DNA of 64,000 nt, taken from Fodinibius roseus. GTDB taxonomy: Bacteria; Bacteroidota; Rhodothermia; Balneolales; Balneolaceae. This document shows positions 16,871-24,805 of this stretch, one piece after another (positions within the stretch are counted from its first letter, which is position 1; the number at the start of each line of letters is the position of its first letter). The DNA lies in the NCBI RefSeq assembly GCF_900129315.1, contig NZ_FQUS01000011.1, positions 109,987 through 173,986 of the forward strand, read 5' to 3'. The translations under genes were made by a program, and so were the position numbers. Below the pieces are notes generated by a model. The model worked only from the letters and a program-made list of their open reading frames with translations, had not been told where the DNA came from and searched no databases.

Positions 16871-18151
16871 ATGAATATTAAAATTAATAATGAGTATAGC
16901 ATACAAGCCATATCGGGGATGTTGCAGCCTTTACTTCCCCGGCTGTCTGACACGGTCAGAGGAATAACCCTTCATCAGGAAATGGTGGATCTGCTCGACA
17001 GGCAGCCTGAGGAATGGCGAAAGAAGCTTAATAAAAAGGTGGAATACTACCTGAACCTAATGGAGGAGCTCGAAGCTTCGGATATTGACATGGGCGGCGC
17101 GGGATGTGTGGGGCAGGTCTGGTTCCGTATTCACGGGGACAAAAAACCCATTACTTCCGGGTACGAGTTCACCAGGCGGGAATCGGATTTGCTGCTGTTA
17201 AATTTGCTGATGTCACGGCAGCGGGAGAAACTGTTCCATAACCGGAATTTTGATTTTTCATATACCATACCGAAGCCATCGGGGCTGGACCAGCGTTTCA
17301 GGGCCAATATGTACTACGACATGGAGCATCTGGCGTTAAATATGCGGCGTATTGATAATATAATCCGTCCATTTAAAGGACTCGGTCTCCATACTGATGT
17401 GGCCAAGGCAGTAAGTCTTAAATACTTTCAACATGGAATGACGCTGGTAACCGGTATTACAGGTTCCGGTAAATCCAGTACACTGGATACGATCATTGAT
17501 GTCAATAACCAGAGTATGGAGGCCCATATTGTCATTATTGCTTCTCCGGTGGAACTGGTACACACGCCCAAGCGATCAATTATTCGCCACCGAGAGGTCG
17601 GCAGAGATGTTAATTCCTTCAAGGAGGGAGCTATACAGGCGCTTCGCCAGGATCCGGATATCATCATGATTGGCGAGCTCCGGGACCCCGAAACCATTAT
17701 GACAGCCCTGGAAATTACCGATTCGGGTCATAAAACGTTTGGTACGCTGCACACTTCATCCGCGATGGAAAGTATTGACCGGATTATAGGTGAAGTGCCA
17801 ACCGAAGAGCAGACCCGTATTCGGATGCGCCTGGCAGATGTACTGACCTGTGTGATTAGCCAGAAGCTGATACCGAGTCTGGACGGCAAGCGGGTGTTGG
17901 CTAAAGAAGTATTACTGGTTACGCCCTCGGTGAAAGCGGCTATACGGAATAATAATATCGGGGAAATTTACCAGATGCTTATGGAAGGGGCAAAAATGGG
18001 CATGCATACGCTCGAGCAGGATCTGAAACGCCTCTATACGCAGAACAAAATTTCTAAAGAGACGGCAATGAACTCTGCTAACAATAAAACCCGGATGCAT
18101 AAGCTGATCAATCCGTCTACAGCTGACAGATTAAATACAATGGTGAGGTAG
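16871..18151 (+). CDS. pilT: PilT-like retraction ATPase with altered Asp box
   Basis: 426 residues. Core motifs: Walker A GITGSGKSS from about residue 195, Walker B DPDIIMIGELRD, His box TFGTLHTSSAMESIDRI, and the PilT-type AIRNNNIGEIYQMLMEGAKMGMHTLEQDL near the end (equivalent of the AIRNL segment needed for retraction). The Asp box, normally TIEDPIEFVH, reads VIIASPVELVH (Ala224-Ser225 replace Glu-Asp; Glu228 is kept). The first ~110 residues form a PAS-like N-terminal domain different from short PilTs. It probably drives pilus retraction or another motor function; the altered box could lower its activity. The PilM-PilN gene starts 3 bases after its stop, so the two are translationally linked. 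Confidence 0.88.
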   Translation: MNIKINNEYSIQAISGMLQPLLPRLSDTVRGITLHQEMVDLLDRQPEEWRKKLNKKVEYYLNLMEELEASDIDMGGAGCVGQVWFRIHGDKKPITSGYEFTRRESDLLLLNLLMSRQREKLFHNRNFDFSYTIPKPSGLDQRFRANMYYDMEHLALNMRRIDNIIRPFKGLGLHTDVAKAVSLKYFQHGMTLVTGITGSGKSSTLDTIIDVNNQSMEAHIVIIASPVELVHTPKRSIIRHREVGRDVNSFKEGAIQALRQDPDIIMIGELRDPETIMTALEITDSGHKTFGTLHTSSAMESIDRIIGEVPTEEQTRIRMRLADVLTCVISQKLIPSLDGKRVLAKEVLLVTPSVKAAIRNNNIGEIYQMLMEGAKMGMHTLEQDLKRLYTQNKISKETAMNSANNKTRMHKLINPSTADRLNTMVR

Positions 18152-18154
18152 GGT

Positions 18155-19819
18155 ATGGAAAAAGAATTTATTGGAGTGACACAGGACGGTGATTTGCTAA
18201 AAATTGCCCGCATCCAAAAAGAAAAGAGTGGATGGAGGTTAACAAATTTAAGCCGGGTTGCGATAAAAGTGGAAGCAGATGTTGAGCAGGAAAAAAACCG
18301 CTCGAAAGAGATGGTGGATGACCACGGCGGAGATTTTCTTTTTGGAATTGATGAGAGCTATGATGAGAGCCTCTATTCCAATGATGACGGGAATGAAGAG
18401 GATAATTTTGATCTTCTGAGGGCAATCGGGGAGGAGGGGGACAGCCGGGATTTATTTCATTCAAATGTTGGAACGCTGAGAGACGAACTGGAAGAGCATT
18501 ATCCAAAAAAGCTAAAAGCAGGTATAACTATACAGAATGGCGATACCAACTTTCAGGTCCTCAAGGATAAAAATTACAACCAGTTAAAAACCAGGGAACT
18601 CCAGGATCATCTTGCCGGACATCTGGAGAAAGTGTATGGTTCGGTGCCCGGTACCGACCACTATAATTATAACATTCGGGAAGACGGTTCGCTCTTGTTA
18701 ATATCCTATCAAGAGAAGCCCTACCTGCTGAGATTGTTGGATCGCGCCAGGAACCTGTATTCCGGCAAGATAAAGATACAACAGATGCTGCCCGACGAAG
18801 TTCTCCTTGCCGGGCTGGTGAAGGAAAATTATACGCCGGAAGAGAATGAAATATCCTGTGTGATACATATGGGTTTGGACCGCAGCAGGCTATTTTTCAT
18901 GCGGGGCGGTCACATACAATACGCGGTTGCTCCCATTGAGATAGGGAGGGAAACATCAAGTGTGTTAGAGGTCTTATTCAGCAAGATATTGTTCCAGTTA
19001 GATACCGGTGAACTGAGCGGCCTGGATCGGATTCTGATTACGAACAATGATCCGGGCGGAGCAGCAATAAGCTATTTCAGGAGGCAGTTTCCCGACGTAA
19101 TGGTAGATGAGTTCCGGTTTAAAGCTGGTACCATCACCATTCCGAAACACCTCGCGGGGGACAGCCCATCTTTTACCTCGGCTATCGGCGCTGCTTTATC
19201 AGCAGCGGAGACCAGGAACCCGAATTTCAGCGAATACTCGATGGTGCCGGCTTATGTGCGTGAGCGCCAGAATATGCTGAAATTGCGATGGCACGGAATG
19301 GTACTGCTGATTTTTCTGCTGGTAACGCCGACCATATGGAACGTTATGTATCAGGAAAAACAAGATAAGATTGAAGAATTCAATGCAGAGTTGTTCCGTA
19401 CGGAATTAAGGATCCTGGATTTGGAACCGGTGGTAGCGAAGGCCGGCGAAACCCGGCAGCTTTACGAGTTGGAGCAAATGAAAATGGAGCTGCTAAACTC
19501 GCTTAGCGACGGAGCCTACTACTGGAGTGAAACGCTAAAAACATTAAATGATGGGTTGGGATCTATTAAAAACGTGTGGATAGAAAGGATCAAACATGTT
19601 GAGGATGGATTTATGCTTCAGGGATATAGCATGACACGGGGCAGAATTCCTCAGGTAACCAATCTTTTTGACAGGGCCGATTTAAAGGCGGTATCTGTGG
19701 TAGAGATGCGGGAAAGGAAACTGTACAAGTTTTCAATCAAAGGCTACAACGATACTTCAGCTGATCTGGACAGTAAGTTCGAGAGGATTCCGATTGATAA
19801 TGACGCTAATACAAATTAA
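18155..19819 (+). CDS. PilM-PilN fusion, pilus alignment protein
   Basis: 554 residues. Residues 1 to about 370 look like a PilM/actin-like cytoplasmic domain (short acidic insert rich in Asp/Glu near 50-95; SCVIHMGLDRSRLFFMRGGHIQYAVAPIE; SAIGAALSAA near the end). Then RWHGMVLLIFLLVTPTIWNVMY (about 378-398) is a single membrane helix followed by a coiled stretch and a PilN-like periplasmic domain (SDGAYYWSETLKTLNDGL, VWIERIKHVEDGFMLQGYSM). In most type IV pili PilM and PilN are separate proteins that bind through the PilN N-terminus; here they appear as one chain. Sequence similarity is low, so the domain calls rest on order, topology and the position between PilT and PilQ. Confidence 0.7.
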   Translation: MEKEFIGVTQDGDLLKIARIQKEKSGWRLTNLSRVAIKVEADVEQEKNRSKEMVDDHGGDFLFGIDESYDESLYSNDDGNEEDNFDLLRAIGEEGDSRDLFHSNVGTLRDELEEHYPKKLKAGITIQNGDTNFQVLKDKNYNQLKTRELQDHLAGHLEKVYGSVPGTDHYNYNIREDGSLLLISYQEKPYLLRLLDRARNLYSGKIKIQQMLPDEVLLAGLVKENYTPEENEISCVIHMGLDRSRLFFMRGGHIQYAVAPIEIGRETSSVLEVLFSKILFQLDTGELSGLDRILITNNDPGGAAISYFRRQFPDVMVDEFRFKAGTITIPKHLAGDSPSFTSAIGAALSAAETRNPNFSEYSMVPAYVRERQNMLKLRWHGMVLLIFLLVTPTIWNVMYQEKQDKIEEFNAELFRTELRILDLEPVVAKAGETRQLYELEQMKMELLNSLSDGAYYWSETLKTLNDGLGSIKNVWIERIKHVEDGFMLQGYSMTRGRIPQVTNLFDRADLKAVSVVEMRERKLYKFSIKGYNDTSADLDSKFERIPIDNDANTN

Positions 19820-19843
19820 GAACAAGCAAGGACAGGACGAATC

Positions 19844-20689
19844 ATGACGTATGCTATCAGAAACTCACTTATAATGGTCGGTGTATGGCTTTTAATGGTT
19901 GGCGCCGGCTGGTCGCGGTTTTATTGGGTGGAAGACGCCGAAATAGCCCGGCTCGACCGAATGATTGTCCAAAAGACGGATACGCTGCGGGAATACCAAC
20001 AAATAGCAGGCAACTATGAAGACCTGCTGAAGGAATATCAGACATTGAAAGATGGCGTGAAAAAAAATGCAAAAATGCTTGTGAAGGCAGAAAATGCGGA
20101 TCAGGTATATAGTGCATTAATTTCATTTGGAAAGGATGATGCCTTCACGTATATGAATTTTATTTCCGTGGATTCTACAAAATATGACAATTTCGGCTTA
20201 TTGGAGTTTGACATCAGTGGAGAAGGATATTATAGAAATTTCAACCGGTTTGTAAATCGGATCGAATACGGACCTTCCCTGTTCAAGATAAAAGAAATGG
20301 CTATTGAACCTGTGATCGATGTGGAAAATCTGGGCAGGGTACACTACAGTTTTAAGCTGGAAAGCATCTATGACCGGAACGCAATTTTTGAGGATTATGC
20401 CATTGAACCGCAAAAAGAGCTGCCGGCCTATACGTACAATTCATTCTATCCATTAATCCATGATGTGAGGGAAAACAGCGATAATCTTCCGGATGTCGAG
20501 GCGAGTCAACTGTTAAGTGTGGGAAAGGATTTTGTTTCACTGCGGGATCAGAATGGTGTAATCCAATATCTCTATATCGGCGATGAGGTATACCTGGGGA
20601 AGCTTGTCAGTATTGACACGAATAAAAATTCAGTGACTTTTCAGTTGAATAAAGGCGGAATATTAACACATATAACACGAGTATTATAA
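19844..20689 (+). CDS. PilO-like protein with PilP-like C-terminus
   Basis: 281 residues. Cytoplasmic stub, one membrane helix (SLIMVGVWLLMVGAGWSRFYWV), a coiled coil (about 40-80), and a ferredoxin-like PilO domain (FDISGEGYYRNFNRFVNRIEYGPSLFKIKEMAIEP). The last ~60 residues (LLSVGKDFVSLRDQNGVIQYLYIGDEVYLGKLVSIDTNKNSVTF) resemble the beta domain of PilP, which links PilO/PilN to the secretin. The stop overlaps the pilQ start (TAATG), so the two are translationally coupled. With the preceding PilM-PilN fusion this reduces the four-protein alignment complex to two chains. The PilP part is an inference from pattern. Confidence 0.65.
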   Translation: MTYAIRNSLIMVGVWLLMVGAGWSRFYWVEDAEIARLDRMIVQKTDTLREYQQIAGNYEDLLKEYQTLKDGVKKNAKMLVKAENADQVYSALISFGKDDAFTYMNFISVDSTKYDNFGLLEFDISGEGYYRNFNRFVNRIEYGPSLFKIKEMAIEPVIDVENLGRVHYSFKLESIYDRNAIFEDYAIEPQKELPAYTYNSFYPLIHDVRENSDNLPDVEASQLLSVGKDFVSLRDQNGVIQYLYIGDEVYLGKLVSIDTNKNSVTFQLNKGGILTHITRVL

Positions 20690-22086
20690 TGAAAGTAACA
20701 GGAATTAAAAGGGTAAGGTACCTACTCATTATTGCAGCAGTATGCGCATTCTCTCTGCTTTTTCATCAGACTGCAAAGTCACAAATCGGTGTGGAGGCCC
20801 CGGTAAGGGAGTATACGAATCCGGAAGAGCTGGTTAGCTTGAGCAAGAATATGACCTTCGACGAAGCGGTCGGCGTGCTCAATGAATATAGCCAGCGGTA
20901 TGCCAAAAAAGTTATTGTTGATCGAACCGAAACCACCGGCGAAATCGGGGTTCCAATCAATAATGTGTATTGGAAAGAAGGGCTGCAGTATATCGCCGAT
21001 GTACAGGGCCTGCAGGTGATTGAATCTTCCCGGTTGTTTGAACTTCAGCCTGCTTCGGAGGAACAAAGGCCCGGGTATGGTGAAACAGCCGGGGATAAAA
21101 GTGCCGGCGAAGGGACGTTATATCATTTTGGCAGCCGTGAAGTTCGAATCAAGGCGATTTTCTTTGAAGGTAACAAACGAGCGCTCCGTGAGATCGGAGT
21201 AGACTGGAGCACCATCCGCAATTTAGGATCTCGTCCCGACGGGCTGGGCCAGCTTATAGATCCGAGTTCCGGGGGGGGAGGCGGTCGGTCCGGCGGGGGG
21301 AGCCGGACATTGCCGGGAACCAGTTTTACCAATGAATACGTGGAAGTTAATTCCAGGTCTGCCCGTGAGGTTTCCCAGAATCTTTTTAATGGGATTGTCA
21401 ATTTTGGAGAGATTGCGGGAAGTGGTATCGAGGTACGAGCTTTGTTCAAGGCCTTTGAAGCTAATAACCTCGGCAAAATACTTGCCACACCGGAAATTAA
21501 AGTTCTGGATGGCGAAGAGGGCCGCATCCAGGTAGGACAGGATTTCTCTATAAAACAGCGGGATTTTGCCGGGAATGTTACGGATCGATTCTTTAGTGTC
21601 GGTACGATACTGACGGTCACACCCCATATTGTCAACGACGGAGATTCTACTTTTGTCGACATGGAAATAAGTGCCGAGCGTTCAACGGCCCAGCCCGACC
21701 CTGTAAGTACGGTAATCAATAAGCAGCAAGCTAATTCCCGAATATTATTGCTTGACGGGGAATCTACCGTAATTGCAGGATTGTATCGAACGGAAAAGGC
21801 TGAAGTTCGCAAGGGCATACCGTTGCTTAAGGATCTGCCGGGATGGTTCTTTGGCATGCGCTATCTCTTCGGTTATAATTCCGAAGATCGGATAGAACAA
21901 GAATTAGTGATTCTTATGAAAGCCAGTATTGAACCGAGATTATCAGATCGCAGGAGCCGCCGCCTCAAATCGTCCCGGGAACTTTTGGATGAACAACGTT
22001 CCCGGTTTCGAAAGACGGGGGAAATCTATGAGGAGTTTGAGAATACCGGCAAGGGATATGAAGAGAAAGATTCGAACAATAGGTAA
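20689..22086 (+). CDS. pilQ: Secretin PilQ/GspD-like outer-membrane channel
   Basis: 465 residues. Signal peptide (LLIIAAVCAFSLLFHQTAKS), an STN-like N-terminal domain (VIVDRTETTGEIGVPINNVYWKEGLQYI), an N-domain interrupted by a Gly/Ser-rich loop (GGGGGRSGGGSR), and the secretin domain from about residue 245 with LATPEIKVLDGEEGRIQVG and the C-terminal VIAGLYRTEKAEVRKGIPLLKDLP signature. The chain ends in a highly charged tail (RSRRLKSSRELLDEQRSRFRKTGEIYEE). It forms the outer-membrane pore through which the pilus passes. It is shorter than most PilQ because it has fewer N-domains and no AMIN domain; the PilP-like domain of the coupled gene may compensate. It is the last gene of the pilus unit. 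Confidence 0.92.
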   Translation: MKVTGIKRVRYLLIIAAVCAFSLLFHQTAKSQIGVEAPVREYTNPEELVSLSKNMTFDEAVGVLNEYSQRYAKKVIVDRTETTGEIGVPINNVYWKEGLQYIADVQGLQVIESSRLFELQPASEEQRPGYGETAGDKSAGEGTLYHFGSREVRIKAIFFEGNKRALREIGVDWSTIRNLGSRPDGLGQLIDPSSGGGGGRSGGGSRTLPGTSFTNEYVEVNSRSAREVSQNLFNGIVNFGEIAGSGIEVRALFKAFEANNLGKILATPEIKVLDGEEGRIQVGQDFSIKQRDFAGNVTDRFFSVGTILTVTPHIVNDGDSTFVDMEISAERSTAQPDPVSTVINKQQANSRILLLDGESTVIAGLYRTEKAEVRKGIPLLKDLPGWFFGMRYLFGYNSEDRIEQELVILMKASIEPRLSDRRSRRLKSSRELLDEQRSRFRKTGEIYEEFENTGKGYEEKDSNNR

Positions 22087-22620
22087 GAGTATTCCCGTTT
22101 GAAATTATTAAAACTGTGCCTTTTCCCGGGCCGTGTTATGAGGCAGGCCTCGGGTTGTGGAAACCGGTCCGGGCCTGGTAGTGTAAACTAAACTCTGTCC
22201 GGTCTGCTTATGTACCCGGGTCACGGGTACTGCTTTTCACGTACCGCCGGTCATAGGGCGGCTGTGGGAAACGCCGGTACCCTTTCTCTACCCTGCCGGA
22301 GCGATCATTTTTTTGATTTGGATAATTCCATCTTTGCCGGCTGCAATTTCCTTCCCTGTTTTCATAACGGTAAGATGGTGTACCCCTCCTTGAACAACAG
22401 CACTTCGAAAATATGCGATAACAATCAGGTTAAATGCTCAGGAATAATTACTTGAGCCTGGTGTGTAATAAATTACCACACACGCTGTGTAATAATTGAT
22501 CATTAGGATCCTGCAGGTATCTCCCCTGGAAGGGCATATGGATTATATACCTTTCCCAAAGTTTCTCACTTCTTTTCAAATAATCTCCTAACTATAGTAA
22601 TAACAACAGGATATCATAGT
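22087..22620 (+). other. Gene-free stretch after pilQ
   Basis: No convincing gene. The only long frame (22210-22455) has no family resemblance or ribosome site. The DNA includes GC-rich inverted segments around 22165-22180 (CAGGCCTCGG ... CCGGGCCTG) without a T run, and an AT-rich part from 22440. Confidence 0.5.
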
Positions 22621-22663
22621 GTCATAAAGGATATTACCTGATAGTAATACCATTTTTTATGAC
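22621..22663 (+). promoter_or_regulatory. Inverted repeat upstream of second sigma-54 promoter
   Basis: GTCATAAA (22621-22628) and TTTATGAC (22656-22663) are perfect inverted repeats, ending 12 bases before the -24 box. The pilin promoter has another inverted repeat at the same distance (10426-10443). It could be an activator or repressor site. Confidence 0.45.
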
Positions 22664-22675
22664 TTGTAAATAGCT

Positions 22676-22692
22676 TTGGCACATTGTTTGTA
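22676..22692 (+). promoter_or_regulatory. Second sigma-54 promoter
   Basis: TTGGCACATTGTTTGTA matches -24 TTGGCAC exactly and -12 as TTGTA (one change from TTGCA), with the same spacing as the pilin promoter. The two promoter cores differ at three of 17 bases. Start is expected near 22703. No normal-size gene follows. Confidence 0.7.
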
Positions 22693-22790
22693 ATGAATGT
22701 ATAACAGAGAGATGACAGCAATAGCAGTGACATCAAGTTGAGAGTAGATGATACGTAAAAAAAAGAGAGACGGTACGCTGATAGAGAGAG

Positions 22791-22836
22791 CATTCGTAAA
22801 GGGAGAGACTGATGTAAGTCTCTCCCCAATCGAATG
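22791..22836 (+). other. Conserved dyad/hairpin (copy 2)
   Basis: Outer stem CATTCG (22791-22796) with CGAATG (22831-22836). Inner perfect 10-bp stem GGGAGAGACT (22801-22810) with AGTCTCTCCC (22817-22826), loop GATGTA. Same architecture as 11175-11220; the first outer pair is C-G here and T-A there, a compensatory change. Confidence 0.7.
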
Positions 22837-23040
22837 TGATGAGAAATACAGCGGGACAACGGGAAAATTGACAAAAACAGTCCTTTGGCTGAGAGTTTTA
22901 GACAGAACAAGAATTAATGACTCTCATGAGATCAAAAGAATTAAAAGCCGGTTTTGTAATTCGCAGTATCAGTACTTACGAACACTGGGAAAAGTCGCAG
23001 GGTCTGTTTCGAGAATGAATCTGAGTCTGTAGGAGGGGAT

Positions 23041-23091
23041 ATGGCAACTCAGCAAAACCATGAGAAAAGTGAGCAAGATTGTAAACCTTGA
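23041..23091 (+). CDS. Possible 16-residue peptide
   Basis: ATG at 23041 directly follows TAGGAGGGGAT, the best ribosome site in the region (spacing 4 bases from AGGAGG). The frame reads MATQQNHEKSEQDCKP and stops at TGA 23089-23091. The peptide is hydrophilic with one Cys near the end and no membrane segment. No known family. It could be a real microprotein, a leader peptide or chance. The ribosome site overlaps the end of the preceding 94-codon frame (stop at 23030-23032), so translational coupling is possible if that frame is used. Confidence 0.35.
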   Translation: MATQQNHEKSEQDCKP

Positions 23092-23139
23092 CTAAACCTC
23101 AAAATTCGTACTCTTTCCCAAGAGTATTATATGGGGTCG

Positions 23140-23174
23140 AGCCTGGACTGTGGAAATCAGCCCAGGCTTTTTTT
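23140..23174 (+). terminator. Rho-independent terminator of the orphan transcript
   Basis: AGCCTGG (23140-23146) pairs with CCAGGCT (23162-23168), followed by seven T in a row. A second hairpin lies just upstream at 23110-23127. Confidence 0.85.
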
Positions 23175-23379
23175 ATTCATGACAGCTTACCAAAAACCTA
23201 CAGCGTCATGCACGGAGAACCGGGGACTTGGCCTGGCAAGACTCTTTTGCTATCTCTGCCGGATGGCAGGTTTTAACATATCCTGCATAGCTCAGTTTCC
23301 TGCAAGGGCCTGAAACTATGGCAAGGATCTCGTACCAGCGGCCGCACGTTTGTCTTTTCTCCTTTACAAATAAATCCGA

Positions 23380-23387
23380 TATCTTTG
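23380..23387 (+). promoter_or_regulatory. Possible -7 box of purB promoter
   Basis: TATCTTTG is an exact TAnnTTTG box. The nearest TTTG upstream (23349-23352) is 27 bases away, longer than ideal. Transcription would start near 23394, downstream of an alternative upstream start codon at 23385, which supports the ATG at 23427 for purB. Confidence 0.4.
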
Positions 23388-23426
23388 GGACTGCATAAGA
23401 ACTCAAAATTATTGGATCAGAATTTC

Positions 23427-24722
23427 ATGATTGAGCGATATTCCCGCAAAGAGATGGCCGATATATGGTCGCTGGAAAACCAGTTCCAAGCCTGGCTCGA
23501 AGTTGAGCTGGCTGCCTGCAATGCCTGGAGCAAGCTGGGCAAGATTCCCAAAGAGGACGTCAAAAAATTATATGACAAGGCCTCCTTTGATGTCAACCGT
23601 ATTAAAGAAATCGAAAAGCAGACGCGTCACGATGTGGTGGCTTTCACGCGTTCTGTTTCTGAATCGCTTGGTGAAGAAAAAAAATGGGTGCACTACGGGC
23701 TGACGTCCACGGATGTGGTGGATACCGCCAACGGCTATCGCCTGAAACAGGCCAATGAGATTCTCCGGAAGGATATCCGGCACCTTATTGATGTGCTTGC
23801 AGGGAAGGCCAGAGAGCATAAGTTCACGGTGATGATGGGCCGGACGCACGGAGTACACGCCGAACCGACAACCTTTGGACTCAAATGCGCGCTCTGGTAT
23901 GCCGAGATGAAGCGAAACCAGGAGCGTTTTGAAGAAGCGGCCGATCAGGTAGAGTTTGGTAAGATGAGCGGATCGGTGGGCACCTTTGCCAATATACCGC
24001 CGGAGGTGGAAGAGTCGGTTTGTGAGGAACTGGGACTGAGCGCCGCTCCTATATCCACCCAGACCCTGCAGCGCGACCGGCACGCAAATTATGTGTCTAC
24101 GCTGGCGCTTATCGGTTCCACTTTGGAGAAAATAGCGGTCGAGATACGTCATCTGCAGCGCAGTGAAGTGCGAGAGGCTGAAGAGTTTTTCCGGAAGGGA
24201 CAAAAGGGATCCTCGTCAATGCCCCACAAGCGTAACCCGGTGAGTTCTGAAAACATTTCGGGATGCTCGCGCGTGTTGCGCGGCTATATGATGTCGGCCT
24301 ATGAGAATATTCCTCTCTGGCATGAACGGGATATTTCGCATTCCTCCGTCGAGCGGATCATCCTGCCGGATGCCACCATTTTACTGGACTATATGCTCAA
24401 TCGTTTTTCCGGGGTCGTGGAGAAACTGACTATCTATGATGATAATATGCACGACAACATTTACAAGACGTATGGGCTGACGTTTTCGCAGCGGGTACTG
24501 CATATGCTGATCGATAACGGAATGTCGCGTGAAAAAGCCTATGATACGGTCCAGCCGCTGGCGATGCAGGCGTGGGAGGAGCAAAGGATGTTTCGCGATC
24601 TCGTGGAGGCGGATGAGACGGTACAGGCGAACCTGACAGAAGAGGAGATCGAGGAGGCTTTCAACCTCGATCACCATACCCGAAACGTAGAGCGGATTTT
24701 CGAAAGGGTGGGCCTGAAATGA
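23427..24722 (+). CDS. purB: Adenylosuccinate lyase PurB
   Basis: 431 residues from ATG 23427 ([14 protein letters not shown], the usual PurB N-terminus); an earlier in-frame start at 23385 would add an unlikely 14-residue tail. The fumarase/aspartase-superfamily signature [15 protein letters not shown] is intact with the flexible-loop catalytic Ser. Other active-site blocks are seen in [10 protein letters not shown] and [16 protein letters not shown]. The enzyme removes fumarate from SAICAR and adenylosuccinate in purine synthesis. It appears monocistronic, with the LuxE-like gene 83 bases downstream. Confidence 0.97.
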   Translation: MIERYSRKEMADIWSLENQFQAWLEVELAACNAWSKLGKIPKEDVKKLYDKASFDVNRIKEIEKQTRHDVVAFTRSVSESLGEEKKWVHYGLTSTDVVDTANGYRLKQANEILRKDIRHLIDVLAGKAREHKFTVMMGRTHGVHAEPTTFGLKCALWYAEMKRNQERFEEAADQVEFGKMSGSVGTFANIPPEVEESVCEELGLSAAPISTQTLQRDRHANYVSTLALIGSTLEKIAVEIRHLQRSEVREAEEFFRKGQKGSSSMPHKRNPVSSENISGCSRVLRGYMMSAYENIPLWHERDISHSSVERIILPDATILLDYMLNRFSGVVEKLTIYDDNMHDNIYKTYGLTFSQRVLHMLIDNGMSREKAYDTVQPLAMQAWEEQRMFRDLVEADETVQANLTEEEIEEAFNLDHHTRNVERIFERVGLK

Positions 24723-24805
24723 GTGATCTCCTACTGGTAAGCCCTGGCGAGGCAGCGTATTTTGGTATAGCATAACACTATTATGGTTACACTCGATATT
24801 CTGTT

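Larger units (their letters stand above)
22703..23174 (+). ncRNA. Candidate sigma-54-dependent orphan transcript
   Basis: Begins at the predicted sigma-54 start and runs to a strong terminator at 23140-23174, about 470 bases. It contains the conserved dyad (22791-22836), a hairpin TACTCTT-tccc-AAGAGTA at 23110-23127 and the terminator hairpin. The 94-codon frame 22748-23032 has no family resemblance and reads through the dyad, so it may not be translated. A 16-codon ORF with a strong ribosome site lies near the end (23041). Either a regulatory RNA or a carrier for a very short peptide; identification is inference from promoter, structure and terminator. Confidence 0.5.

Noticed and set aside
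22748..23032. 94-codon frame inside the orphan transcript
   Set aside because: No family resemblance, and it reads through the conserved hairpin with no clear ribosome site; kept only as part of the RNA candidate.
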